In this document: positions 1-7,928 of the stretch, piece by piece | Layout: each line of letters opens with the position of its first letter | Position numbering within the stretch: the stretch's first letter is position 1 | NCBI RefSeq assembly: GCF_029952525.1 | Contig: NZ_JASAOF010000008.1 | Location: 124,001-188,000 of the forward strand | DNA: 64,000 nt | DNA from: Saccharopolyspora ipomoeae | GTDB taxonomy: Bacteria > Actinomycetota > Actinomycetes > Mycobacteriales > Pseudonocardiaceae | Reading direction: 5' to 3' | Notes under the pieces: model-generated | Database searches by the model: none | Told to the model about the DNA's origin: nothing | What the model saw: only the letters and a program-made list of their open reading frames with translations | Position numbers and translations under genes: made by a program

Positions 1-37
1 CCGAGAGGTCCGGCCGCGCGCCGGAGGAAGGCGTTCC

Positions 38-814
38 ATGGACATTCGCGACTTCTCGCTGGAGGCGTTCTCGCTGGCCGGCAAGAACGCCGTCGTCACC
101 GGCGGCAACACCGGGCTCGGGCAGGCGTTCACGCTGGCGCTGGCCAAGGCCGGTGCCGACGTGTTCGTGCCCAGCGTGCTCGACGACGACGGCGCCACCC
201 GCGAGCTCGTCGAGGCCGAGGGGCGCCGGATGGAGTTCCTGCACGTCGACATCACCGCCGACGGAGCGCCGCGCCGGGTCGTCGACGAGTGCGCGACGCG
301 GCTCGGATCGGTGGACGTGCTGATCAACTCGGCCGGGATCTGCCACACCGCCGAGGTCGCCGACTTCGGCCGCGAGCAGTGGGACCCGATGGTGGGGGTG
401 AACCTGACCGCGCCGTTCGAGCTGGGGCGCGAGGCCTCCCGGCTCATGGTCGAGCAGCGCTCCGGGAAGATCATCAACATCGCGTCGCTGTTCTCCTTCC
501 TCGGCGGCCAGTGGTCCCCCGCCTACGCGGCGACCAAGCACGGCATCGTCGGCTTCACCAGGGCCTACTGCGACGAGCTCGCGCAGCACAACATCCAGGT
601 CAACGCCATCGCGCCCGGCTACTTCGCCACCGCCATCACCGAGCGGACCCGGGCGAACCCCGAGACCAACCAGCGCGTCCTCGACCACATCCCGGCCGGC
701 CGCTGGGGCGAGGTCGCCGATCTGATGGGCGCGGCGATCTTCCTCGCCAGCCGCGCCTCCGACTACGTCAACGGCCAGGTGCTCACCGTCGACGGCGGCT
801 ACCTCACCCGCTGA
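38..814 (+). CDS. SDR-family NAD(P)-dependent oxidoreductase
   Basis: A classical short-chain dehydrogenase of 258 residues, the usual length. The Rossmann motif TGGNTGLG lies at residues 21-28, NSAG near 97-100, the catalytic serine at about 150, and the YxxxK pair at Y163/K167. The C-terminal VNGQVLTVDGGY ending is typical of the family. A GGAGGAAGG ribosome site precedes the ATG. The overall look is of the 2-deoxy-gluconate/gluconate 5-dehydrogenase (KduD/IdnO) branch, so the substrate is probably a sugar acid or polyol, but this is inference. It is followed after 31 bases by an FAD oxidase and then an FGGY kinase on the same strand, suggesting one catabolic operon that begins at or before the window edge. 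Confidence 0.9.
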   Translation: MDIRDFSLEAFSLAGKNAVVTGGNTGLGQAFTLALAKAGADVFVPSVLDDDGATRELVEAEGRRMEFLHVDITADGAPRRVVDECATRLGSVDVLINSAGICHTAEVADFGREQWDPMVGVNLTAPFELGREASRLMVEQRSGKIINIASLFSFLGGQWSPAYAATKHGIVGFTRAYCDELAQHNIQVNAIAPGYFATAITERTRANPETNQRVLDHIPAGRWGEVADLMGAAIFLASRASDYVNGQVLTVDGGYLTR

Positions 815-845
815 AAACCCTTCCACGATACGGAGAACGACAACC

Positions 846-2279
846 GTGACAGACCCCATCATCGCCGAGCTGCGGGACCTCGTCGGAGCGGACCGGGTGG
901 TGACCGACGAGCAGGTGCTGCGCGAGTCCAGCGTGGACCGGTTCAAGAAGTACACCGCCGTGCACGGCATCTTCGACGGCCCGCTCCCCCGCGCCGTCGT
1001 GCGCGCCTCCTCCGCCGAGCAGGTCGCCGCGGTGCTGGCCTTCGCCGACGAGCACCGGATCAACGTCGTGCCGCGCACCGGCCGCACCGGAACCGAGGGC
1101 GGCCTGGAGACCAGCGTCGGGGGAACGATCGTGCTCGACGGCTCCGACATGAACGCCATCATCCGCATCGACGCCGAGAACATGCAGGTCACCGCCCAGT
1201 GCGGGGTGCCGCTGCAGGTGCTGGAGGACACCCTGCGCGAGCAGGGGCTGACCACCGGGCACTCGCCGCAGTCCAAGCCGCTGGCGCAGCTGGGCGGGCT
1301 GGTCGCCACCCGCTCCATCGGCCAGTTCTCGACGCTCTACGGCGGCATCGAGGACATGGTCGTCGGCCTGGAGGCGGTGTTCCCGGACGGCACGATCAGC
1401 CGGATCAAGAACGTGCCGCGCCGCGCCGCCGGACCCGACATCCGGCACGTGGTGATCGGCAACGAGGGCGCGCTGTGCTTCGTCACCGAGGTCACGGTGA
1501 AGCTGTTCAAGCACGCGCCCGAGAACAACCGGTTCCACGGCTTCCTCGTCGACGACGTGCACACCGGCATCTCCGTCCTCCGCGAGGTGATCACCGAGGG
1601 GTTCCGGCCGTCGGTGGCGCGGGTGTACTCCGAGGAGGACGCCGCGCAGCACTTCGCGCACTTCGCCGACGGCCGCTGCGTGGTGATCTTCGTGGCCGAG
1701 GGTCCGAAGGGCATCGTCGAGGCCACCAGCGCCGAGATCGACCGCGTCGTCGCCCAGCACTCCCACTCCCCCGTCGACCCGGCGCTGATCGAGACCTGGT
1801 TCGAGAACCTCAACTGGGGGCAGGACAAGATCGAGGCCGAGAAGGAGACGATGCTCGCCGAGCGACGCCTGGGCTACACCACAGAGGTCTCGGCGGACTG
1901 GTCGAGCGTCGGCGCGATCTACGACGCGGTGATGCACCGGGTCCGCACCGAGTACCCGCACGCCGCGGACCTGACGATGCTGGGCGGGCACTCCTCGCAC
2001 AGCTACCAGACCGGGACGAACATGTACTTCGTCTACGACTACGTCATCAACTGCGAGCCGCGCGAGGAGATCGAGAAGTACCACAAGCCGATCAACGCGA
2101 TCATCGTGGAAGAGGCGCTGCGGCACGGCGGTTCGATGGTGCACCACCACGGGATCGGCAAGTACCGCGCGGAGTGGACCGAGCAGGAGCACGGCAGCGC
2201 CTACCCCGTGCTGCAGCGGCTCAAGCAGGCCTTCGACCCGAACGGGATCATGAACCGGGGCACCATCTTCCCGGCCTGA
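846..2279 (+). CDS. FAD-linked oxidase (PCMH/VAO type)
   Basis: A 477-residue flavoprotein of the p-cresol methylhydroxylase/vanillyl-alcohol oxidase fold, the group that includes GlcD, D-lactate dehydrogenases and alkyl-DHAP synthase. The FAD-binding half spans roughly residues 35-225, with the pyrophosphate-loop stretch RTGRTGTEGGLE, the GLTTGHSPQS segment and GNEGALCFVTEVTVK. The substrate-binding C-terminal half ends with the characteristic MVHHHGIGKYR and NGIMNRGTIFP. The start is GTG at 846. It lies between the SDR and the FGGY kinase genes, so it probably oxidises a hydroxy acid or sugar alcohol in the same pathway. The exact substrate cannot be read from sequence. Confidence 0.85.
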   Translation: MTDPIIAELRDLVGADRVVTDEQVLRESSVDRFKKYTAVHGIFDGPLPRAVVRASSAEQVAAVLAFADEHRINVVPRTGRTGTEGGLETSVGGTIVLDGSDMNAIIRIDAENMQVTAQCGVPLQVLEDTLREQGLTTGHSPQSKPLAQLGGLVATRSIGQFSTLYGGIEDMVVGLEAVFPDGTISRIKNVPRRAAGPDIRHVVIGNEGALCFVTEVTVKLFKHAPENNRFHGFLVDDVHTGISVLREVITEGFRPSVARVYSEEDAAQHFAHFADGRCVVIFVAEGPKGIVEATSAEIDRVVAQHSHSPVDPALIETWFENLNWGQDKIEAEKETMLAERRLGYTTEVSADWSSVGAIYDAVMHRVRTEYPHAADLTMLGGHSSHSYQTGTNMYFVYDYVINCEPREEIEKYHKPINAIIVEEALRHGGSMVHHHGIGKYRAEWTEQEHGSAYPVLQRLKQAFDPNGIMNRGTIFPA

Positions 2280-2341
2280 CCAGCGCGAAGCGGCCGCAAC
2301 GGCGCGGCCGCCTCCCCCTCCTCCCCCGATTGGTTTCCACG

Positions 2342-3751
2342 TTGACGCTTTACCTGGTCGGCATCGACAACGGGTCGCAGAGCACCAAGGTCAGCATCTT
2401 CGACGAGCGCGGCACCGTCGTCAGCCGGGGCCGACGACCGTTGCGGCCCAACCACACCCCGCGCCCGGGCGTCGTCGAGCACCCCGACGACGACCTGTGG
2501 ACCTCGATCGGCGCGGCCTGCCGGGAGGCGATGGCGTCCTTCGACGGCGATCCGGGCGACATCGCCGCGGTCGGGTTGTGCACGATCCGGTTCTGCCGGG
2601 CGCTGCTGCGCGCCGACGGGACCCTGGCGGCACCGGTGCTGAGCTGGATGGACGATCGGGTGTCGCGGCCCTACGAGCACACCGATCCCGCCGTCGCCCG
2701 CGTCACCACGTCCTCGGGGTACATCACGCACCGGCTGACCGGCGAGTTCCGCGACACGGCGGCGAACTACCAGGGCGCGTGGCCGATCGACACCGACACC
2801 TGGCAGTGGCGCGACGACACCGGGGGCGTTCCCCGCGAGATGCTGTTCGACCTGGTCATGCCGGGTGAGGTGCTGGGGACGGTGACCGCGTCGGCAGCCG
2901 AGCGCACCGGGTTGCCCGCTGGTCTGCCGGTGGTCGCCACCGCCAACGACAAGGCGGTCGAGGCGTTGGGCAGCGGGCTGCGCGAGCCGGGTTCCCTGCT
3001 GCTGTCGCTGGGCACCTACATCGCGGGCATGACAACCGGGTCGCGCAACGTCCGCAACGCCACCGGGTTCTGGACGAACTTCGGGTGCGTTCCGGGCGAG
3101 TACCTCTACGAGAGCGGCGGGATCCGGCGCGGCATGTGGACCGTCAGCTGGCTGCGGGAGCTGTTCGGCGAGGAGGTCGCGCGCGCCGCGCGGGAGGCCG
3201 GGCTGAGCCCCGAGCAGTACCTCGACGACGGCGCATCACGGGTTCCGGCGGGCAGCGACGGGCTGATGACCGTGCTCGACTGGCTCGCTCCGACCGAGAA
3301 ACCGCACCGCAAGGGGGCCTTCCTCGGCTTCGACGGCAGGCAGGGCCGCTTCCACCTGCACCGATCCGTGCTGGAGGCGATCGCGCTGACGATGGTCGAG
3401 CACGCCGGGGCGATGGCCGCCGAGCTGGGCACCGAGTTCTCGCGGGTGATCGTCTCCGGCGGCGGCGCGGAGGCCGACGTGATGATGCGCATCATCGCCG
3501 ACGTCTTCGGCCTCCCCGCCTCGCGCAGGGCGAACAACGGCGCAGCCCTGGGCGCAGCGATCACCGCAGGCGTAGGCCTCGGCCTGTTCCCCGACGCCGA
3601 CGAAGCGGCAGCAACGATGCTCGCCACCCCCGAGGTGTTCACCCCGAACCCCGACAACCACCACCTCTACACCCGACTGCGCGAGATCCACCGCGACATC
3701 ACCTACCACACCGACCAGATCTTCCACCGCTCAACAACCCTCTTCGGCTGA
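2342..3751 (+). CDS. FGGY-family carbohydrate kinase
   Basis: An ATP-dependent sugar/polyol kinase of about 469 residues. The N-terminal phosphate motif GIDNGSQSTKVSIFD, the mid-protein DDRVSRPYEHTD and SSGYITHRLTGEF segments, the SLGTYIAGM motif and the C-terminal VIVSGGGAEADVMMRIIADV adenosine motif all fit the family. It is slightly short compared with the usual ~500 residues: the segment between the substrate-binding D-R and the HRLTG motif is compact. The start is uncertain. TTG codons at 2330 and 2342 are in frame, neither has a good ribosome site, and the reading frame is open further upstream through the FAD-oxidase gene. As last gene of the operon it would phosphorylate the oxidised or isomerised sugar. 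Confidence 0.82.
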   Translation: MTLYLVGIDNGSQSTKVSIFDERGTVVSRGRRPLRPNHTPRPGVVEHPDDDLWTSIGAACREAMASFDGDPGDIAAVGLCTIRFCRALLRADGTLAAPVLSWMDDRVSRPYEHTDPAVARVTTSSGYITHRLTGEFRDTAANYQGAWPIDTDTWQWRDDTGGVPREMLFDLVMPGEVLGTVTASAAERTGLPAGLPVVATANDKAVEALGSGLREPGSLLLSLGTYIAGMTTGSRNVRNATGFWTNFGCVPGEYLYESGGIRRGMWTVSWLRELFGEEVARAAREAGLSPEQYLDDGASRVPAGSDGLMTVLDWLAPTEKPHRKGAFLGFDGRQGRFHLHRSVLEAIALTMVEHAGAMAAELGTEFSRVIVSGGGAEADVMMRIIADVFGLPASRRANNGAALGAAITAGVGLGLFPDADEAAATMLATPEVFTPNPDNHHLYTRLREIHRDITYHTDQIFHRSTTLFG

Positions 3752-3767
3752 CCCCGCATCGAAGACT

Positions 3768-3806
3768 CCGGTTTTCACGCGACGAACGCCGGGGTTTTCG
3801 ACGCCG
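3768..3806. repeat. 23-bp-period repeat, copy group 1
   Basis: Read on the minus strand, this is one complete 23-base unit (3800 to 3778) beginning CGAAAACCCCGG and ending TTCGTCGCG, followed by the start of a second unit, TGAAAACCGG. The same unit is tandemly repeated four times at 19989. Both sites lie in the gap between two convergent genes, here the FGGY kinase and the GlpP gene. The pattern resembles REP-type elements or a bidirectional terminator, but the function is unknown. Confidence 0.7.
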
Positions 3807-3814
3807 GGAACGGG

Positions 3815-4393
3815 TCACATGGACCAGACGTCGGTGTTGGACGAGGCGATGGCCGTGGCGCCGGCCCCGAGTGCGGCGACGACGTCGTCCTTGTCGCACA
3901 CCAGGCCGCCGGCGATGATCGGCACGTCGACGTCCTCGCGCAGCCAGCCGATCACGCGCGGCACGCAGCCGGGCAGGATCTCGACGTAGTCGGGCCGGGA
4001 GTGGGCGATCTGCTTGCCCAGGTTGCGGTACGAGAAGGAGTCGACCAGGAAGAAGCGGTGCACGCCCAGCAGTCCCTGCGCCCGCGCGGCCTTGACGATC
4101 GCGGCCTTGGAGCTGAGCACCCCGGCGGCCCCGGTCTTGGCGCGCACGAACTCCGCGGCGACGTCCTTGGCCGCCAGCCCGTCGACCATGTCCACGTTGA
4201 CCAGCACGGTCTTGCCGCCCGCGGTCAGCCGATCCACCAGCGAGGGCAGCGTCAGCACGGACCCGAACAGCAAGAACACCACCGGGCACTCGGCCCGGAG
4301 CACGGCGTCCACCCCGGCCTCGTCCTTGACGCTGGCGATGACGGGGTCGTCGAGCAGCAGTTCTTCCACGGGCAGCCATGGTCGCACCCGCAT
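3815..4393 (-). CDS. glpP: Glycerol-3-phosphate-responsive antiterminator (GlpP family)
   Basis: 192 residues, the same length as Bacillus GlpP. Family hallmarks along the chain are HRFFLVDSFSYRN, DYVEILPG near the middle and IIAGGLVCDKDDV followed by ALGAGATAIASSN, a TIM-barrel phosphate-binding ending. In Bacillus, GlpP binds glycerol-3-phosphate and the glpD leader RNA to prevent termination. Here it faces the kinase operon tail-to-tail, so it may control the SDR/oxidase/kinase genes or a distant glycerol operon. The ATG at 4393 lacks a clear ribosome site; a GTG two codons downstream is an alternative. A 68-bp palindromic element sits 18 bp upstream of the start. Confidence 0.85.
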   Translation of the reverse strand: MRVRPWLPVEELLLDDPVIASVKDEAGVDAVLRAECPVVFLLFGSVLTLPSLVDRLTAGGKTVLVNVDMVDGLAAKDVAAEFVRAKTGAAGVLSSKAAIVKAARAQGLLGVHRFFLVDSFSYRNLGKQIAHSRPDYVEILPGCVPRVIGWLREDVDVPIIAGGLVCDKDDVVAALGAGATAIASSNTDVWSM

Positions 4394-4411
4394 GATCTGA
4401 GGTCACCAGGT

Positions 4412-4479
4412 GACGGTTTTAGCCATAACTGTCCGGACATTTCGGACATCAATCCGGGACGGTTATGGCTAAAACTGCC
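4412..4479. repeat. 68-bp palindromic element, copy 1
   Basis: One of five 68-bp imperfect palindromes in the window. Its 20-base arms match at 17 of 20 positions (GACGGTTTTAGCCATAACTG against the reverse complement of 4460-4479). The core holds GTCCG...CGGAC, a smaller internal hairpin. It lies between the divergent glpP and ion-transporter-like genes. A further short palindrome, GTCACC-A-GGTGAC, abuts its left end and is shared, with one change, by copy 2. Confidence 0.85.
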
Positions 4480-4587
4480 CACAGCCAAGCATCGAAGTGC
4501 CCCCGATCACGGTCCCGATAACGGTTCGACCGGGTACCACGCGCGCCTGTACCGGGCGGACGCGAACAACCGTCACAATGCGGGACC

Positions 4588-5379
4588 ATGACCAGCGCGA
4601 TCGCAGCTCCGCGGCGCAGCACCACCGCCGTGGACATCTCGATGCTCGTGCTCGCCGTGTTCTCGCTCGGCCTGCTCTGCTACGCGATGTTCTTCGACAC
4701 CTCGCCCGAGACCGCGCACGCGGTGTTCGTCATCGACACCGCGATCTGCGGGGTGTTCTTCGTCGAGTTCCTCTGGCGGTGGCGCGGAACCGGCTGGCAG
4801 CGGCGGTTCCCGCTGGCCAGCTGGTACGAGATCCTCGGCATGATCCCGGTCGCCCACCCCGCGCTGCGCGGGTTCCGGCTGCTGCGGGTCGTCGTGGTGC
4901 TGATGCGGCTGGCCCGCACGGCCGACCGAGCGTTCGGCGAGCGCGTGACGCAGCGGGTGATCGAGCGCTTCTCCCGGCCGATCGTGCTGGCCATCAAGAA
5001 GCCGATCACGGTGGCGGTGCTCGACGAGGTCGTCAAGGTCGTCGAGACCGGGCACTACCCGGAGAACGTCGCGCGCTCGCTCGGCGAGCACCGCGAGGTG
5101 CTGCGCGAGATCGTCACCGAGAAGCTCAAGAACGACCAGCAGGTGGGCCGGATCAAGCACCTGCCGTTCCACGACGAGATCGTCAAGTCCATCGTGGACA
5201 CCACGATCCGGGTCATCCTCGACGTGCTCAACGACGAGCGCACGGACCAGTTCTTCACCGAGGTCGTCCGCGAGAACCGCGACCAGATCCGCCGCTCCGT
5301 CCAGCTCGGCCTCCACGAAACCGACCCCGACCCGGAACCCCCGGCAGACCCCACCGCCTACCGCGCCGAGTACCGCTGA
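4588..5379 (+). CDS. Voltage-sensor-like membrane protein (ion transporter-like)
   Basis: 263 residues. Hydrophobic segments lie at about 18-38, 47-66 and 75-92. They are followed by an S4-like helix at about 95-115, GFRLLRVVVVLMRLARTADR, with arginines at every third or fourth position. This resembles the voltage-sensor domain (S1-S4) of voltage-gated channels. No S5-pore-S6 module follows. Instead about 150 residues of charged, probably helical cytoplasmic sequence run to the end. Related actinobacterial proteins are often annotated simply as ion transporters. It could be a proton-channel-like or phosphatase-less sensor, but that is inference. It stands alone, divergent from glpP with the 68-bp element between them. 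Confidence 0.7.
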   Translation: MTSAIAAPRRSTTAVDISMLVLAVFSLGLLCYAMFFDTSPETAHAVFVIDTAICGVFFVEFLWRWRGTGWQRRFPLASWYEILGMIPVAHPALRGFRLLRVVVVLMRLARTADRAFGERVTQRVIERFSRPIVLAIKKPITVAVLDEVVKVVETGHYPENVARSLGEHREVLREIVTEKLKNDQQVGRIKHLPFHDEIVKSIVDTTIRVILDVLNDERTDQFFTEVVRENRDQIRRSVQLGLHETDPDPEPPADPTAYRAEYR

Positions 5380-6095
5380 GACGGCACGCCACCGCCGGGG
5401 CCGAGAACGTCATCACCATGAACGACACCCTGGCAGCGAATCGTGCCACCCCACCAGAGCCGCACAACCCGAGCCGGCAGCCCCGCCCGGACGCCCCCTA
5501 CGACGTCCCAAAACAACAACCGGCCAGGCGCTCTCGGCCCTCACCCCGATCAGACGATTCCGCAGCGATCGAATGAGCGGTACGATCAACGTGGCAGCCT
5601 CGCGACGAAAGGACCGTCAGCGATTGAACCCGTTTGATCTGAGCATTATGCATCCTTTCTGCTAATGCCCTTGCGGGGAGTGCTGCCCAAAACACGATCC
5701 GGATCCTCCTTTACGGAGGTGCGATAGCGCTGGTCATAGCCTTGACCACGTTCCTGGTTCGGATAGCGATCAGCTTCGCCGACCGATGCTCCGCGAAGCT
5801 CTTCCCGAATCGCACTCCTGAGCCGATGGCCTTCGACCAAGACACGTCGGATCTGGTCCGCAACGAACTCGTCGTAGACCGTGCCGACACCGTCGTGCAG
5901 GCCAATTCGATCCGTGACATCCACTTCCACTGCCGTGAATGCCGGTACCGCTCGGAGAACACCTCAGACGACCCGTAGCCGCTCTGCTGAACCCGCGGTG
6001 CTTGGAAGTCTTCGAGGTCGAGAGCTCGCCCGCGGCTCTCCGGGCGTCGGCGAAACCGAATCCGTTCGCCTCGCCCATTCACCGGGAACGTGTGA
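5380..6095. other. 716-base gap without a confident gene
   Basis: Apart from the possible broken membrane gene at 5624-5978 I see no supported feature here. Base composition drops relative to flanking genes from about 5550 to 6080, consistent with decayed or foreign DNA. No transposase or integrase remnant was recognised. Confidence 0.5.
5624..5978 (+). pseudogene. Possible frameshifted small membrane protein gene
   Basis: A GAAAGGA ribosome site (5607-5613) precedes TTG 5624, which opens MNPFDLSIMHPFC and then stops. In the next frame an open stretch from 5646 to 5978 encodes a plausible protein: ANALAGSAAQNTIRILLYGG, then a transmembrane-like segment ALVIALTTFLVRIAISF, then a polar tail with HCREC. 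A single frameshift near 5650 would join them into about 115 residues. Alternatively translation starts at TTG 5742. The stretch is visibly less G+C-rich than its surroundings. No family is recognised and coding is not certain. Confidence 0.3.
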
Positions 6096-6857
6096 TCAGA
6101 CCAGGTCCTCCAGGAACGTCGGGGGTGCGTGGCGGTCCTGGGCTCGGAAGAGGACCGCGTGGTCGACCCCGGCGTGCTTGCCGTTGGCGGCGAGGATCTT
6201 CGGGATGAAGTCGTCCGGCGCCGGGTGGTCCGGGATGGCGGCGAGGTAGGCGGCGTGGGCCTCCAGCGACGCGACGCCGAGTTCGAGGGGGCGGCCGCTG
6301 ACGTCGACGGCGTGGGTGGCGGCGAGCTCCCCTGCGATGCCGGGGATGAGGATCCACCGGGTGTTCCAGGTGTCGAGCCCTTCGTCGTCGATCTGCTCGG
6401 GGAAGATCCACCGGTTGTCGGCGTCGTTGACGGCGTCGGCGGTCGCCACGCCCGCCACGCGGTGATCGGCCTGGTTGAAGCCCATCGGCGTCTCGATCTC
6501 GAACGGCGTGCCGATGACCACGACGTCGGGAGTGAACCGGCGGATCTCCCGGCAGATGTCGCGGCGCAGCCCCACACCGTGCTCGAGCACCCCGTCAGGG
6601 TGTTCGAGCGCGGTCAGGTGCTCGACGCCGACGGTCGCGCACGCGGCGCGCTGCTCGGCCAGTCGCAGCCGAGCGGTCTCCTCCGGCGGGTTCGGCATCC
6701 CCGCCTCACCCCGCGTGAGCAGCAGGTATCCGACGTCGATACCGCGCGACGTCCAGCGGGCGACGGCAGCCGACGTGCCGTACTCCATGTCGTCCGGGTG
6801 CGCCACGACGCACAGCACGCGCCGGAACGTCTCGTCGGGCAGAGCGGGCAACACCAT
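6096..6857 (-). CDS. PIG-L family deacetylase
   Basis: 253 residues, a zinc-dependent N-acetylglucosaminyl-type deacetylase (LmbE/PIG-L fold). The metal-binding AHPDD motif is at residues 19-23, continuing MEYGTSAAVARW. The second metal site appears as NQADHRV near residue 131. Relatives include MshB (mycothiol) and Bca (mycothiol conjugate amidase), antibiotic pseudoaglycone deacetylases, and many of unknown substrate. The PNPPEETARLR and EQRAA pieces are also family-typical. ATG at 6857 follows a GGAGGG site. It is apparently a single gene transcribed toward the low-G+C gap. The substrate is not predictable from context. Confidence 0.88.
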   Translation of the reverse strand: MVLPALPDETFRRVLCVVAHPDDMEYGTSAAVARWTSRGIDVGYLLLTRGEAGMPNPPEETARLRLAEQRAACATVGVEHLTALEHPDGVLEHGVGLRRDICREIRRFTPDVVVIGTPFEIETPMGFNQADHRVAGVATADAVNDADNRWIFPEQIDDEGLDTWNTRWILIPGIAGELAATHAVDVSGRPLELGVASLEAHAAYLAAIPDHPAPDDFIPKILAANGKHAGVDHAVLFRAQDRHAPPTFLEDLV

Positions 6858-6941
6858 CGCGACGGCCCTCCCTCGGTCGCAGGTGCCCCGATTCTGCCCC
6901 CGCCGCCCCCGCTCCGCCGCACCTTCGCACCGCTGTTCGGG

Positions 6942-7628
6942 CTACTGCACCGCGGTGAAGACGGCGACGCTGACCGCCGCGGTCGAGGCGGCCAGGGCCG
7001 CCGCGGTCCGGGTGACGGCGGCGCTCACCGCCGTCGCGCCCCAGTTGCCCCGCTCGATCTCCTTGGCCCGCGTGGCGACCCGGCTCGACCACTTCGGGTT
7101 CGGGTGGAGCCCGGGCAGCGCGCCGCTCGACGACACCAGCGCGATCACCGCGGCCGTGCGCGGATCGGGTTCCTCGCCGTCTTCGAGGACGGCGCGCACC
7201 CGGGCCAGCAGCTCCGCCTCGTGCCGGGTGTCCTCGGCCGGCCACGTGGTCGTGCGGAAGACCCCGAGCACCCGCTTCTGCTCACGGCGGATCAGGCCGC
7301 GCTCGACGAGCCGGTCGATCACCGTTTCCCGCAGCCCGCCGCCGACTCCGTTCAGGAGTGGTTGCGCGCGTTGGGTTTTCCGCGCAACCTCGGCGTGAGC
7401 CGACCGCAGCAGCGGGTCGTCGAGCACCGCGCCCTCCACCGCCCGGACCCGGGGGCCGTTGAGGCTCGCCCCGCCTTCCTCGGTCTCGATCGCACCGCGC
7501 AGCGCGAGTTCGACGAGCATCGCCCCGCCGAGGGTGTGGTGCAGGGTCCCGGCCCCGGCGATGGTGCCGTGCTCGTCGTGGAGCAGCAGCAACATCAGGT
7601 CTTCGACGATCAGCAGGTCGTGGTGCAT
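6942..7628 (-). CDS. GPP34 (GOLPH3/Vps74-like) family protein
   Basis: 228 residues matching the bacterial GPP34 family. The N terminus runs LLIVEDLMLLLLHDEHG, then the family-like GGAMLVELALRGAI, followed by a helical C-terminal half. Eukaryotic GOLPH3 binds phosphatidylinositol-4-phosphate. Actinobacteria encode several paralogues of unknown role, probably peripheral membrane or lipid-binding. ATG 7628 has a GGGAGGAAG site a few bases upstream. The hydrophobic last 60 residues are alanine-rich. No operon partner is evident; the next gene downstream is the PIG-L deacetylase 84 bases away on the same strand. Confidence 0.85.
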   Translation of the reverse strand: MHHDLLIVEDLMLLLLHDEHGTIAGAGTLHHTLGGAMLVELALRGAIETEEGGASLNGPRVRAVEGAVLDDPLLRSAHAEVARKTQRAQPLLNGVGGGLRETVIDRLVERGLIRREQKRVLGVFRTTTWPAEDTRHEAELLARVRAVLEDGEEPDPRTAAVIALVSSSGALPGLHPNPKWSSRVATRAKEIERGNWGATAVSAAVTRTAAALAASTAAVSVAVFTAVQ

Positions 7629-7780
7629 GGTCTTCCTCCCGGACGTGTTCCCGAGAGCAGGTGTAACCCATGCCGCTGCGGCACCCTCAAGTCACGATCC
7701 ACGAGCGCACGCGGCTCCGCACGAACCCTTCGAAGGAGCGCGGTGTTCGCCGCCTGGCGAGGGCACGAGGGTCGCCAGGT

Positions 7781-7848
7781 GACAGTTTTAGTGAGAACTG
7801 TCCGGGCAAAACGGACATCGATCATGGGTGATTCGAGGAAAAACTGTC
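7781..7848. repeat. 68-bp palindromic element, copy 2 (degenerate arms)
   Basis: It has the same length and core as the other copies (ATGGGTGATT, GTCCG...CGGAC internal hairpin). The arms agree at only 12 of 20 positions: both retain GACAGTTTT at the ends but diverge inside. It is preceded by GTCGCCAGGTGAC, nearly the palindrome that precedes copy 1. It lies in the 300-base gap between the secreted lipase and GPP34 genes. The rest of that gap shows only the lipase terminator. Confidence 0.75.
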
Positions 7849-7894
7849 CTCGCAGCACATCCGAGATCAACTCCAGCGTCGGCCGGACCCTGCG

Positions 7895-7923
7895 AACGGG
7901 GCCGCGAGGGGCGCGGCCCCGTT
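7895..7923 (-). terminator. Terminator-like hairpin after the lipase gene
   Basis: Perfect 12-base stem AACGGGGCCGCG / CGCGGCCCCGTT with a five-base loop, six bases past the lipase stop codon on the minus strand. There is no U-run, as is common for actinobacterial terminators. Confidence 0.75.
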
Positions 7924-7928
7924 GCGCG

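Noticed and set aside
804..2192. Long open frame antisense to the FAD oxidase gene
   Set aside because: High-G+C shadow frame: its translation is repetitive in Arg, His, Val and Asp, has no motifs, and the opposite strand encodes a clear flavoprotein. Similar long antisense frames at 6129-9437, 12403-14004, 22688-24229 and 39636-42836 were rejected for the same reason.
5443..5637. 64-residue plus-strand open frame after the voltage-sensor-like gene
   Set aside because: Pro/Thr/Arg-rich composition without a ribosome site or recognisable features; treated as non-coding.
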